Origin: Hafnia alvei
GTDB lineage: Bacteria; Pseudomonadota; Gammaproteobacteria; Enterobacterales; Enterobacteriaceae
Assembly: GCF_964063325.1 (NCBI RefSeq)
Contig: NZ_OZ061315.1
Span: forward strand, 992,001-1,056,000
DNA length: 64,000 nucleotides
Direction: 5' to 3'
Shown: in pieces, positions 1-8,967 of the stretch
Position numbering within the stretch: the stretch's first letter is position 1
Layout: every line of letters begins with the position of its first letter
Position numbers and translations under genes: made by a program
Notes under the pieces: model-generated
Told to the model about the DNA's origin: nothing
Database searches by the model: none
What the model saw: the letters and a program-made list of their open reading frames with translations, nothing else

Positions 1-800
1 TCTCTTCGCAGGTGGGGTGTGCGTTGGAGTGTAAATTCTGTTCTACCGCGCAGCAGGGCTTTAACCGCAATCTGCGCGTATCTGAAATTATCGGTCAGGT
101 ATGGCGTGCAGCTAAGATTATTGGTGCTCACAAAGTTACCGGCCAACGCCCGATCACCAACGTGGTGATGATGGGGATGGGCGAGCCTTTACTGAACCTG
201 AATAACGTTGTGCCAGCCATGAATATCATGCTGGACGACTTTGGTTTTGGTCTGTCTAAGCGTCGTGTCACCTTGTCGACATCAGGTGTTGTCCCTGCAT
301 TGGAAAAACTGGGTGACATGATCGACGTGGCGCTGGCTATCTCTCTGCATGCGCCGACGGATGAAATTCGTAACGAAATTGTGCCTATCAACCGTAAATA
401 CAATATCGAGACTTTCCTTGGGGCTGTGCGCCGCTACTTAGAGAAATCTAACGCTAATCAAGGACGTGTCACGGTTGAGTACGTGATGTTGGATCATATC
501 AATGATGGTATGGATCACGCACATCAGTTGGCAGAGTGTCTGAAAGATACCCCATGTAAGATTAACCTGATCCCATGGAACCCGTTCCCTGATGCACCTT
601 ACGGACGTAGCTCAAACAGCCGCGTAGACCGTTTTTCTAAGGTTCTGATGGAATATGGTTTTACCGTAATTGTGCGTAAAACGCGTGGTGATGACATTGA
701 TGCGGCCTGTGGACAGTTGGCCGGTGATGTTATTGACCGCACGAAACGCACGATTAAGAAAAAAATGGCCGGTGAACCTATTATGGTTCGCGAGGTCTGA
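1..800 (+). CDS. rlmN: Dual-specificity 23S rRNA/tRNA adenine-C2 methyltransferase RlmN (5' end missing)
   Basis: Radical-SAM enzyme that methylates C2 of A2503 in 23S rRNA and A37 in some tRNAs. The open frame (codons from base 3) runs in from the left edge, so about the first 120 residues of a roughly 384-residue protein are missing. The CxxxCxxC iron-sulfur motif is visible at bases 18-41 (CALECKFC). The catalytic N-terminal-side cysteine seven residues earlier lies just outside the window. The C-terminal DIDAACGQLAG segment carries the other catalytic cysteine. In E. coli rlmN also sits upstream of rodZ; here pilW lies between them. Identity is very secure. Confidence 0.97.
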   Translation, partial: SSQVGCALECKFCSTAQQGFNRNLRVSEIIGQVWRAAKIIGAHKVTGQRPITNVVMMGMGEPLLNLNNVVPAMNIMLDDFGFGLSKRRVTLSTSGVVPALEKLGDMIDVALAISLHAPTDEIRNEIVPINRKYNIETFLGAVRRYLEKSNANQGRVTVEYVMLDHINDGMDHAHQLAECLKDTPCKINLIPWNPFPDAPYGRSSNSRVDRFSKVLMEYGFTVIVRKTRGDDIDAACGQLAGDVIDRTKRTIKKKMAGEPIMVREV

Positions 801-887
801 CGCAGAGCGCATGCATATTAGTGATTTCCCTAGCATTGTTGGTCAGATTTTTTGATGATTCAGCGAAAAGGATAACGGGGTAAAGCA

Positions 888-1640
888 ATGAAGCTAAAAA
901 TGGGATGGGTAATAGGACTACTGACGGCGAGTTTGTTGGTGGGCTGTTCAAGCTCTAAACCCGAAGGAGAGCAGATGGCTGCGGCATCGCAAAGCCGGCT
1001 CGAACTTGGCTTGGAATACTTGAATCAGGGCGACTTAAAAGCCGCCCAACAAAATCTGGAGAAGGCACGAGATGCGGCTCCAGATGATTACCGAACCCAG
1101 CTTGGCATGGCGCTTTACCAGCAACGCACGGGCGATAACAATGCTGCGCAGAAAAGTTATCAAAAAGCGATGAATTTAGCGCCACAGAATGGCACTGTGA
1201 TGAATAATTACGGTGCGTTTCTGTGTAGTTTAGGGCAGTATGTAGCGGCACAACAACAGTTTAGTTCAGCTGCAAATCTTCCTGATTACGGTCAGGTTGC
1301 AGATAGCTTCGAAAATGCAGGTTATTGTTTTCTAAAAGCAGGACAGACTGACGAAGCGCGAAAATTATTTAGTCGCGCTTTGAAGAGCGATCCGGATAAG
1401 GGAGTTTCGCTAATTGCGGAAGCTATCCGAGAATTTGACCAAGGGAAGCGCGGAGATGCGCGAGTAATGTTGGATGTTTACAATCATATTCTACCGGCGA
1501 GTGCCAATAGCCTATGGTTACAAATCCGCTTCGCTGCGTTAGATGGGCGCCAAACGAACTTAGAGCGTTATGGCAAACAACTAGCGCGAAATTTTCCACA
1601 ATCTCAACAGTACCAGCAGTTCCTAGCGAATGAATACTGA
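888..1640 (+). CDS. pilW: PilW/PilF-type TPR lipoprotein (type IV pilus biogenesis/stability)
   Basis: A 250-residue lipoprotein: hydrophobic signal followed by a lipobox ending at Cys20 (LLVGC), then tandem tetratricopeptide repeats over roughly residues 35-200. In the PilF/PilW family it is an outer-membrane pilotin that helps the type IV pilus secretin assemble. It lies between rlmN and rodZ, a position kept in several Enterobacterales but not in E. coli K-12. Its stop codon overlaps the rodZ start by 11 bases, so the two are probably co-translated. No pilus structural genes are in this window, so whether it still serves a pilus here cannot be judged. Confidence 0.88.
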   Translation: MKLKMGWVIGLLTASLLVGCSSSKPEGEQMAAASQSRLELGLEYLNQGDLKAAQQNLEKARDAAPDDYRTQLGMALYQQRTGDNNAAQKSYQKAMNLAPQNGTVMNNYGAFLCSLGQYVAAQQQFSSAANLPDYGQVADSFENAGYCFLKAGQTDEARKLFSRALKSDPDKGVSLIAEAIREFDQGKRGDARVMLDVYNHILPASANSLWLQIRFAALDGRQTNLERYGKQLARNFPQSQQYQQFLANEY

Positions 1641-2640
1641 AGCCCCCCAAGATCAAACAGCTCCATTGACTACAGGCGAACGCCTGCGCCAAGGGCGCGA
1701 AAAGTTAGAACTTACACAGCAGGCTGTTGCAGAACGTCTGTGCCTGAAAGTTTCAACGGTTCGCGATATTGAAGAAGACAAGGCTCCGGCTGATTTGGCC
1801 TCAACGTTTTTGCGTGGATATATTCGTTCCTATGCAAAACTGGTCCATATCCCGGAAGACGAACTAACGCCGCTGTTAGAAAAGCAGGCGCCGTTGAAGG
1901 CGGCAAAAGTTGCGCCGATGCAAAGCTTCTCACTGGGTAAAAAACGCAAAAAGCGCGATGGTTGGCTGATGATGTTTACCTGGTTGGTGGTATTTGTGGT
2001 TATTGGCATCACCGGTTCTTGGTGGTGGGAAAATCACAAAGCTCAACAAGAAGATATTGCGACAATGGCGGATGAGTCTTCTGCTCAGCTGGCAAAAAAT
2101 GGTCAGTTACAACCGTCAGAATCGGCTAATGGTTCTGATGAAGCTGCGCAATCTGCGGATACTCAAGAGTCTGTCGGTACACCGCCAGATTCATCAGTGA
2201 CCGCAGCAGATAATGGTCAAGCGGCCGCGGCACCTACTGATGCCGCTACCGCGCCAGCCGTAACGGCTCCAACCCAGCCAAACCAAAGCAATAATACCGT
2301 TGTTGCTCCGAGTCAGGCTCCGGTTGATACCACCACTGCGAATGGCGCAACTCTACCAACCGCAGGGGCGACCGTTGATTCTGCAGCGTCAGCATCCAAC
2401 AACTTAGCGATGAAATTTAAAGCTGATTGCTGGTTAGAAGTTAAAGACGCAACGGGTAAAACGCTGTTCAGCGGAATGCAAAAATCCGGTGCTTCACTGG
2501 ATTTAGCCGGTACGGCACCGTATAAGCTGAAAATTGGTGCACCAGCCGCCGTGGATATCACGTATCAAGGTAAGCCAGTTGATTTGAGCCGCTTTATCAA
2601 ATCAAGTCAGGTTGCTCGTTTGACGTTGAATGCTGAGTGA
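1630..2640 (+). CDS. rodZ: Cytoskeleton protein RodZ
   Basis: Cell-shape protein that links MreB filaments to the inner membrane. The 336 residues show the family order: a cytoplasmic helix-turn-helix of the Xre type (about residues 15-80, including LTQQAVAERL), a basic stretch, one membrane span near residues 112-132, a long Thr/Ala/Pro-rich periplasmic linker, and a C-terminal DUF4115 beta domain (from about residue 255). The start ATG lies inside the end of pilW. ispG follows after a 203-base gap containing only a weak hairpin, so the rlmN-to-der run may be partly one transcript, as in E. coli. Confidence 0.95.
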   Translation: MNTEAPQDQTAPLTTGERLRQGREKLELTQQAVAERLCLKVSTVRDIEEDKAPADLASTFLRGYIRSYAKLVHIPEDELTPLLEKQAPLKAAKVAPMQSFSLGKKRKKRDGWLMMFTWLVVFVVIGITGSWWWENHKAQQEDIATMADESSAQLAKNGQLQPSESANGSDEAAQSADTQESVGTPPDSSVTAADNGQAAAAPTDAATAPAVTAPTQPNQSNNTVVAPSQAPVDTTTANGATLPTAGATVDSAASASNNLAMKFKADCWLEVKDATGKTLFSGMQKSGASLDLAGTAPYKLKIGAPAAVDITYQGKPVDLSRFIKSSQVARLTLNAE

Positions 2641-2689
2641 TTCGGTAGAGTCACCTATGGTGAATGCAGCGTGCTGTGAATACGAAATG

Positions 2690-2736
2690 AACCGCTCTGA
2701 CATTCTGCATTAAGCAGGGGCAAGGCGGTTTATTTT
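2690..2736 (+). terminator. Weak hairpin after rodZ
   Basis: AACCGC (2690-2695) pairs with GCGGTT (2725-2730), with a nested CTGC/GCAG hairpin inside and a short T-rich tail. The long bulged stem makes it a weak or partial terminator at best. Confidence 0.3.
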
Positions 2737-2843
2737 GTACAGCGTTGGCAGTACAAGTACTTTGTTTACCTGATTGTCGGTTAAATGTTGTAAGCAGAAT
2801 ATGCGCGCTTCAATTGATAGCACGACATTCATGGAGAATTAAT

Positions 2844-3968
2844 ATGCATAATGAGTCACCCATTAAGCGGAGAAAATCGACCCGCATTTATGTCGGTAAT
2901 GTGCCTATCGGTGATGGTGCACCGATTGCCGTACAGTCGATGACTAACACCAAAACAACGGATGTTGATGCCACGGTAAAACAAATACGCGCACTTGAAC
3001 GTGTTGGCGTAGATATTGTACGTGTCTCCGTTCCGACTATGGATGCTGCTGAAGCATTCAAACTGATTAAGCAGCAGGTTTCAGTGCCACTGGTGGCCGA
3101 TATTCATTTCGACTACCGCATTGCGCTGCAAGTTGCTGAGTATGGCGTTGATTGTCTGCGTATTAATCCAGGCAACATCGGCAACGAATCACGCATTCGC
3201 TCGGTTGTTGACTGTGCGCGTGATAAAAATATTCCCATCCGTATTGGAATTAACGGCGGATCGCTGGAAAAAGATATTCAAGAGAAGTACGGCGAACCGA
3301 CGCCTGAAGCATTGCTCGAGTCAGCTATGCGTCATGTCGATATTCTTGATCGTCTTAACTTCGATCAGTTTAAAGTCAGCGTAAAGGCGTCAGACGTATT
3401 CCTCGCGGTACAGTCTTATCGTCTGTTAGCTTCACGTATCGATCAGCCTCTGCATCTTGGGATCACCGAAGCAGGAGGCGCGCGTAGTGGATCGGTTAAA
3501 TCAGCAGTGGGCTTAGGCATGCTGCTGGCCGAAGGGATTGGTGACACGCTGCGTATCTCGCTGGCGGCAGATCCTGTTGAAGAAGTGAAAGTGGGCTTTG
3601 ATATTCTTAAGTCGCTGCGTATTCGTTCGCGTGGGATTAACTTTATCGCTTGCCCGACCTGCTCACGACAGGAATTTGACGTTATTGGCACGGTAAATGC
3701 CCTAGAGCAGCGTTTGGAAGACATCATCACACCAATGGATGTATCGATTATTGGTTGTGTGGTGAATGGCCCAGGCGAAGCCTTGGTTTCAACGATTGGC
3801 GTGACAGGCGGACACAACAAGAGCGGCTTCTATGAAGACGGTGTGCGTCAAAAAGAGCGTTTTGATAACGAACAGATGATCGATCAGCTAGAGGCTAAGA
3901 TCCGTGCCAAAGCATCGATGCTGGATGTTAACAAGCGCATCGAAGTCAGCCAGATCGACGAGAAGTAA
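2844..3968 (+). CDS. ispG: 4-hydroxy-3-methylbut-2-enyl-diphosphate synthase (flavodoxin) IspG
   Basis: Penultimate enzyme of the MEP isoprenoid pathway, reducing MEcPP to HMBPP with a [4Fe-4S] cluster. I start it at the ATG at 2844 because GGAG lies at 2833-2836 at good spacing and the protein then has 374 residues, matching E. coli IspG; the frame is open further upstream without homology. Cluster ligands are all present in this numbering: Cys270 and Cys273 (CPTC), Cys305 and Glu312 (CVVNGPGEA). It is followed by a candidate terminator and then hisS. Confidence 0.97.
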   Translation: MHNESPIKRRKSTRIYVGNVPIGDGAPIAVQSMTNTKTTDVDATVKQIRALERVGVDIVRVSVPTMDAAEAFKLIKQQVSVPLVADIHFDYRIALQVAEYGVDCLRINPGNIGNESRIRSVVDCARDKNIPIRIGINGGSLEKDIQEKYGEPTPEALLESAMRHVDILDRLNFDQFKVSVKASDVFLAVQSYRLLASRIDQPLHLGITEAGGARSGSVKSAVGLGMLLAEGIGDTLRISLAADPVEEVKVGFDILKSLRIRSRGINFIACPTCSRQEFDVIGTVNALEQRLEDIITPMDVSIIGCVVNGPGEALVSTIGVTGGHNKSGFYEDGVRQKERFDNEQMIDQLEAKIRAKASMLDVNKRIEVSQIDEK

Positions 3969-3976
3969 TTGAATAG

Positions 3977-3997
3977 CAGGTCGCTTTAGGCGGCCTG
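3977..3997 (+). other. Small stem-loop just after ispG
   Basis: A nine-pair stem with two G-U pairs around a TTA loop. It is not followed by a T-run, so it is more likely an RNA-stabilising 3' hairpin than a terminator. Confidence 0.3.
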
Positions 3998-4027
3998 TAA
4001 TCTCATTTGCTTTGAATAAACAATGCT

Positions 4028-4077
4028 CCCGATTGATGAGATGGCTTCAATCCTCCATAATCGGGGTCATTTTTTTG
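4028..4077 (+). terminator. Candidate intrinsic terminator between ispG and hisS
   Basis: CCCGATT (4028-4034) pairs with AATCGGG (4059-4065); an inner ATGG/CCAT pair shortens the loop, and GTCA plus seven T follow. hisS would then depend on its own promoter or on readthrough. Confidence 0.5.
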
Positions 4078-4101
4078 AATTACATAGTATAGAGAATTGA
4101 C

Positions 4102-5376
4102 GTGGCGAAGAATATCCAAGCTATTCGTGGCATGAACGACTACCTGCCGGAAGACACGGCGCTTTGGCAGCCGATTGAAGCTGCGCTCAAACAAGTCCTG
4201 ACCAGCTACGGTTACAGCGAAATCCGTTTGCCGATTGTAGAGCAGACCCCGTTATTCAAACGTGCGATTGGTGAAGTGACCGACGTCGTTGAAAAAGAGA
4301 TGTACACCTTCGATGACCGCAATGGTGACAGCCTGACGCTGCGTCCTGAAGGGACAGCTGGCTGTGTGCGTGCCGGTATCGAACATGGTCTGCTGTACAA
4401 TCAAGAACAACGTTTATGGTATATCGGTCCGATGTTCCGTCATGAACGCCCGCAAAAAGGTCGCTATCGCCAGTTCCACCAGCTGGGCGCTGAAGTTTTT
4501 GGCCTGAATGGTCCTGATGTAGACGCAGAACTCATTCTGCTGACGGCTCGTTGGTGGCGTGCGCTGGGGATCTCTGAGCACGTTGCTCTGGAGCTGAACT
4601 CAATCGGTTCTCAGGAAGCTCGTGCTAACTATCGTGATGCATTAGTGGCCTATCTGGAACAGTTCAAAGACAAGTTGGACGAAGACTGCAAGCGCCGTAT
4701 GTATAGCAATCCGCTGCGCGTTCTGGACTCTAAAAATCCAGACGTACAGGCGTTGCTCAACGATGCACCGCGTCTGTCAGAGTATCTGGACGAAGAGTCT
4801 CGTGAGCATTTTGCTGGCCTGTGCAAATTGCTGGATGAAGCGGGCATTGCGTATACCGTTAATGAGCGTTTGGTTCGCGGTTTGGACTACTACAACCGTA
4901 CCGTATTTGAATGGGTGACGAATAGCTTAGGCGCGCAAGGTACTGTTTGTGCAGGTGGACGCTATGATGGCTTGGTTGCTCAGCTTGGCGGTCATGCTAC
5001 GCCAGCGGTTGGCTTTGCCATGGGCTTGGAACGTCTGGTTCTGTTGGTTCAAGCGGTAAACCCTGATTTCCAACCTCAGCGCGCCGTTGATGTCTATCTG
5101 ATTTCTTCCGGTGAAGGTACACAAAGCGCTGCTATGCGTTTGGCAGAAAAAATTCGTGATGCATATCCGCAGGTCAAACTGATGACCAACTATGGCGGCG
5201 GTAACTTTAAGAAGCAGTTCGCCCGTGCTGATAAGTGGGGCGCTCGCGTTGCACTGGTATTGGGCGAAAATGAGATGAATGCGGGCCAGGTGAATGTTAA
5301 GAACCTGCAAAGTGGCGATCAGCAAACTATTGCACAGGATGACGTTGCGGCGCTCCTGGCATCAATGTTGGCGTAA
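4102..5376 (+). CDS. hisS: Histidyl-tRNA synthetase HisS
   Basis: Class II aminoacyl-tRNA synthetase charging tRNA-His. 424 residues, the same length as E. coli HisRS. It starts at GTG, as in E. coli, giving the conserved N-terminus MAKNIQAIRGMNDYLP. Class II motif 2 is seen around FRHERPQKGRYRQF, the histidine-specific motif LVRGLDYYNRTVFE is present, and motif 3 is near the end of the catalytic core (GFAMGLERL). The C-terminal anticodon-binding domain begins near residue 330. It is followed after 14 bases by yfgM. Confidence 0.97.
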   Translation: MAKNIQAIRGMNDYLPEDTALWQPIEAALKQVLTSYGYSEIRLPIVEQTPLFKRAIGEVTDVVEKEMYTFDDRNGDSLTLRPEGTAGCVRAGIEHGLLYNQEQRLWYIGPMFRHERPQKGRYRQFHQLGAEVFGLNGPDVDAELILLTARWWRALGISEHVALELNSIGSQEARANYRDALVAYLEQFKDKLDEDCKRRMYSNPLRVLDSKNPDVQALLNDAPRLSEYLDEESREHFAGLCKLLDEAGIAYTVNERLVRGLDYYNRTVFEWVTNSLGAQGTVCAGGRYDGLVAQLGGHATPAVGFAMGLERLVLLVQAVNPDFQPQRAVDVYLISSGEGTQSAAMRLAEKIRDAYPQVKLMTNYGGGNFKKQFARADKWGARVALVLGENEMNAGQVNVKNLQSGDQQTIAQDDVAALLASMLA

Positions 5377-5390
5377 AGGAGTAGAGAACA

Positions 5391-6011
5391 GTGGAAGTCT
5401 ATAGCACAGAGAACGAACAAGTTGATGCCCTGCGCCGCTTCTTTATCGAAAACGGTAAGGCGTTGGCGATTGGTGTTGTAATTGGGATTGGCGCACTGCT
5501 CGGTTGGCGTTACTGGCAGAATCATCAGCAGGCAGAGATGACCGGGGCATCCCAGTCATACCAGCAAGCAAGTGAAGCGCTGACCAGTGGTAAAGCCGAT
5601 GGTGTGGCGTTGGCTGAAAAGTTTATTGAAAAAAACGCTAACAATTATGGTGTTTTGGCTGCTTTGCAGCTAGCGCAACATGAAGTTGACCAGAAGAACT
5701 TTGCTAAAGCTGAACAGCAGCTGGTTTGGGCTCAAGGTCAAACTAAAGACGAAAATCTGAAATCCCTGATTGATTTGCGTTTAGCTCGTGTGCAGCTGCA
5801 GGAAAATAAGCTGGACGACGCACTCAAAACATTGGATTTAATTAAAGCGACCGGCTGGGTTGCTATGGCGCAGGATGTTCGCGGTGATGTGCTGGTTAAG
5901 AAAGGCGACGTAAAAGGCGCCCGTGAAGCATACAGCAAAGGCTTAGCCTCTGATGCTTCCCAGTCATTGCAGGGTTTACTGCGCATGAAACTGAACAATT
6001 TATCCAACTAA
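5391..6011 (+). CDS. yfgM: Periplasmic chaperone-like TPR protein YfgM (ancillary SecYEG translocon subunit)
   Basis: A 206-residue inner-membrane protein with a cytoplasmic N-terminus, one membrane span (about residues 24-42) and a periplasmic TPR-like domain. In E. coli YfgM associates with PpiD at the SecYEG translocon and hands over exported proteins. The start is GTG at 5391, giving MEVYSTENEQVDALRRFF. It sits in the conserved hisS-yfgM-bamB order with short gaps (14 and 11 bases), indicating one transcription unit. Confidence 0.94.
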   Translation: MEVYSTENEQVDALRRFFIENGKALAIGVVIGIGALLGWRYWQNHQQAEMTGASQSYQQASEALTSGKADGVALAEKFIEKNANNYGVLAALQLAQHEVDQKNFAKAEQQLVWAQGQTKDENLKSLIDLRLARVQLQENKLDDALKTLDLIKATGWVAMAQDVRGDVLVKKGDVKGAREAYSKGLASDASQSLQGLLRMKLNNLSN

Positions 6012-6022
6012 GGGGATAATCA

Positions 6023-7201
6023 ATGCAATTGCGTAAAACGCTCTTGGTCGGATTGCTGTCTGTGACGTTTTTGAGCGGATGCTCTTGGTTCAGCAGTGAA
6101 ACTGATGTGGTCACCATGTCACCGTTGCCAAAAGTTGAAAACCAATTCACACCGAACAAGGTGTGGAGCACGTCAGTCGGTGATGGTGTCGGTGAGTTCT
6201 ATTCCCACCTGCGTCCAACTTGGCAGGATAACCGCATCTATGCGGCTGACCGTATGGGTGTAGTAAAAGCAATGGATGCGGATAGCGGCGACGTTGTTTG
6301 GTCTGTGAACTTGGCTGAAAAAGATGGCTGGTTCTCACACAAAACAGCGCTGTTGTCTGGTGGTTTAGCGGTATCTGGCGGAAAAGTCTTTGTTGGTTCA
6401 GAACGTGCCGTTGTGTATGCGCTGAGTACTGAAGACGGTGCCGAAGCGTGGAAAACGACGGTTGCTGGTGAAGCTATCTCTCGCCCAGTGATTAGCGATG
6501 GTCTGGTATTGATCCATACCTCCAACGGTATGCTGCAGGCGTTAGATGAAGCAGATGGTTCTATCAAGTGGACCGTTAACCTTGATATGCCTTCTCTGAC
6601 CTTACGTGGTGAGTCAGCGCCTGCTACGGCATTTGGTGCTGCTATCGTTGGTGGTGACAATGGTCGCGTTAGCGCAATCATGATGCAGCAAGGCCAAATG
6701 ATTTGGCAGCAGCGTGTTGCACAGCCAATGGGTTCAACCGAAATCGACCGCTTAAATGACGTGGATACTACCCCTGTCGTAGTCGATGGTGTTGTATACT
6801 CTCTGGGTTACAACGGTAACTTGGCGGCGCTGGATCTGCGTTCTGGACAAATCCAATGGAAACGCGAGATGGGTTCAGTGAACGATTTCATCGTTGATGC
6901 AGGCCGTATCTATGTTGTTGACCAAGATGACCGCGTTGCGGCATTAAGCGCTGATGGCGGTGTTTCTCTGTGGAAACAAAGCGATTTATTGCACCGTAAT
7001 CTGACCGCGCCTGCGCTGTATAACGGCTATTTAGTCGTGGGTGATAGCGAAGGTTATCTGCATTGGCTCAATACCGATGATGGGCGTTTTGTCGCTCAGC
7101 AAGAAGTAGACAGCTCTGGTCTGCTCAGCGCGCCTCTGGTAGCCAGCGATAAGCTGATTATTCAGGCTCGTGGCGGTAAAGTTTACGCATTTACTCGCTA
7201 A
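6023..7201 (+). CDS. bamB: Outer membrane assembly lipoprotein BamB
   Basis: Lipoprotein of the BAM complex, which inserts beta-barrel proteins into the outer membrane. 392 residues: signal peptide with a lipobox ending at Cys20 (FLSGC), then an eight-bladed PQQ-like beta-propeller seen as repeated G.iyalda.dG..W motifs. The Asp/Arg-containing BamA-binding loops fall in the middle of the protein. The length equals that of E. coli BamB. der follows after 147 bases that contain an intercistronic hairpin. Confidence 0.96.
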   Translation: MQLRKTLLVGLLSVTFLSGCSWFSSETDVVTMSPLPKVENQFTPNKVWSTSVGDGVGEFYSHLRPTWQDNRIYAADRMGVVKAMDADSGDVVWSVNLAEKDGWFSHKTALLSGGLAVSGGKVFVGSERAVVYALSTEDGAEAWKTTVAGEAISRPVISDGLVLIHTSNGMLQALDEADGSIKWTVNLDMPSLTLRGESAPATAFGAAIVGGDNGRVSAIMMQQGQMIWQQRVAQPMGSTEIDRLNDVDTTPVVVDGVVYSLGYNGNLAALDLRSGQIQWKREMGSVNDFIVDAGRIYVVDQDDRVAALSADGGVSLWKQSDLLHRNLTAPALYNGYLVVGDSEGYLHWLNTDDGRFVAQQEVDSSGLLSAPLVASDKLIIQARGGKVYAFTR

Positions 7202-7239
7202 TAAAACAATTATTTAGGGCGGCGAATTAGCCGTCTGGG

Positions 7240-7268
7240 AACGGCTCCTGATCACCTCAGGGGCCGTT
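7240..7268 (+). other. Intercistronic hairpin between bamB and der
   Basis: AACGGCTCCTGA (7240-7251) pairs with TCAGGGGCCGTT (7257-7268) with one wobble and a five-base loop. The tail is only moderately T-rich, so this may be a partial terminator or a processing or stability hairpin that tunes der expression. Confidence 0.45.
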
Positions 7269-7348
7269 TCGTCTTCTGAAAAGTCCTTGCTCGGGAGTGA
7301 ATATTCCCCGCGTATTTGGAATTAAATTAAGTAATAGAGGCTTCAACA

Positions 7349-8836
7349 ATGATACCTGTCGTCGCGCTGGTCGGGCGCCCGAATGTGGGTAAATCCACCT
7401 TATTTAACCGCTTAACGCACACTCGTGATGCGTTGGTTGCGGATTTCCCTGGGTTGACCCGTGACCGTAAATACGGCCGTGCTGAAGTTAATGGAAATGA
7501 ATTCATTATCATCGACACCGGTGGTATTGATGGCACTGAAAATGGCGTTGAAACGCACATGGCTGAGCAATCGTTAATGGCGATTGAAGAAGCGGATATC
7601 GTGCTGTTTATGGTTGATGCTCGTGCGGGTTTAATGCCTGCCGATGAAGGTATTGCCCAGCACCTACGTAGCCGCGAGAAAGCCACTTTCTTAGTTGCTA
7701 ACAAAACTGATGGTATCGATCCTGACGTTGCCATCGGCGATTTTTACTCATTAGGCTTTGGCGAAGTTTATCCAATTGCAGCCTCCCATGGCCGTGGCGT
7801 TGCTCAGCTGATTGAAGAAGCGCTGATCCCCTTCGTTGATGCGCCAGAACCAGAGCGGGAGCTGACGGAAGAAGAAGCTAACGCGGCCTACTGGGCTGAG
7901 CTTGAAGCGGATGAAGCCGATGAGATGGCTGAAGAGGAAGAAGACGACTTCAATCCTCAAGATCTGCCTATTAAGATTGCTATCGTTGGTCGTCCAAACG
8001 TCGGTAAGTCCACACTAACCAACCGTATTCTGGGTGAAGATCGCGTTGTGGTTTACGACATGCCGGGAACGACGCGTGACAGCATTTATATCCCAATGGT
8101 ACGTGATGAGCGCGAATACGTGCTGATTGATACCGCTGGGGTGCGTAAGCGTGGGAAAGTGACCGATACGGTTGAGAAATTTTCCGTCATCAAAACGCTG
8201 CAGGCGATTGAAGATTCGAACGTTGCGTTACTGGTGATTGACGCTCGTGAAGGTATTTCAGACCAAGACTTGTCGCTATTAGGCTTTATCCTGAATAGTG
8301 GGCGCTCACTGGTAATTGTGGTCAATAAGTGGGATGGCCTGTCTGAAGACGTCAAAACTCAGGTCAAAGAGATGCTGGATCTGCGTTTAGGCTTTGTGGA
8401 CTTCGCGCGCATTCACTTTATCTCTGCATTACATGGCAGCGGTGTGGGTAATCTGTTTGAATCCATTCAAGAAGCCTATGACTGTGCGACTCGCCGCGTA
8501 AGTACATCCTTACTAACGCGTATCATGAACATGGCGCAGGAAGATCATCAGCCGCCGTTAGTTCGTGGTCGTCGTGTAAAACTGAAATATGCCCATGCCG
8601 GTGGTTATAACCCGCCGATTGTGGTGATCCACGGCAATCAGGTGAAAGATCTTGCGGATTCTTACAAGCGTTACCTGATGAACTACTTCCGTCGTTCACT
8701 TAAAGTGATGGGAACACCTATTCGCATTCAGTTTAAAGAAGGCGATAACCCGTATGCGGGTAAACGTAACATGCTGAATCCAACTCAGCTGCGTAAACGT
8801 AAACGTCTGCTTGCTCATATTAAAAAGAGCAAATAA
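7349..8836 (+). CDS. der: Ribosome-associated double GTPase Der (EngA)
   Basis: Essential GTPase for 50S ribosomal subunit maturation. 495 residues with the unique tandem arrangement: first G domain with P-loop GRPNVGKS at residues 9-16, an acidic linker rich in Glu and Asp (about residues 165-205), a second G domain with P-loop at residues 214-221, and a C-terminal KH-like domain ending in a Lys/Arg-rich tail. NKTD and NKWD G4 motifs are both present. A strong terminator follows. Confidence 0.97.
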   Translation: MIPVVALVGRPNVGKSTLFNRLTHTRDALVADFPGLTRDRKYGRAEVNGNEFIIIDTGGIDGTENGVETHMAEQSLMAIEEADIVLFMVDARAGLMPADEGIAQHLRSREKATFLVANKTDGIDPDVAIGDFYSLGFGEVYPIAASHGRGVAQLIEEALIPFVDAPEPERELTEEEANAAYWAELEADEADEMAEEEEDDFNPQDLPIKIAIVGRPNVGKSTLTNRILGEDRVVVYDMPGTTRDSIYIPMVRDEREYVLIDTAGVRKRGKVTDTVEKFSVIKTLQAIEDSNVALLVIDAREGISDQDLSLLGFILNSGRSLVIVVNKWDGLSEDVKTQVKEMLDLRLGFVDFARIHFISALHGSGVGNLFESIQEAYDCATRRVSTSLLTRIMNMAQEDHQPPLVRGRRVKLKYAHAGGYNPPIVVIHGNQVKDLADSYKRYLMNYFRRSLKVMGTPIRIQFKEGDNPYAGKRNMLNPTQLRKRKRLLAHIKKSK

Positions 8837-8864
8837 CGTATAGCTAATACGCAAAGTTATGATG

Positions 8865-8893
8865 GGGCGCAGAATATGCGCCCTATTTTTTTA
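8865..8893 (+). terminator. Intrinsic terminator after der
   Basis: Perfect seven-pair stem GGGCGCA/TGCGCCC (8865-8871 with 8877-8883), five-base loop, then TATTTTTTTA. It closes the bamB-der unit. Confidence 0.85.
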
Positions 8894-8967
8894 TGGTAGC
8901 GCCGTGAATTTTCAGTGTATTCTCTTCGTCTGCAAACTATTTTTTCAACGCCAACAAGGATTTGAGT

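Noticed and set aside
2745..2843. N-terminal extension of IspG from 2745
   Set aside because: The extra 33 residues have no similarity to IspG, and a good ribosome binding site precedes ATG 2844.
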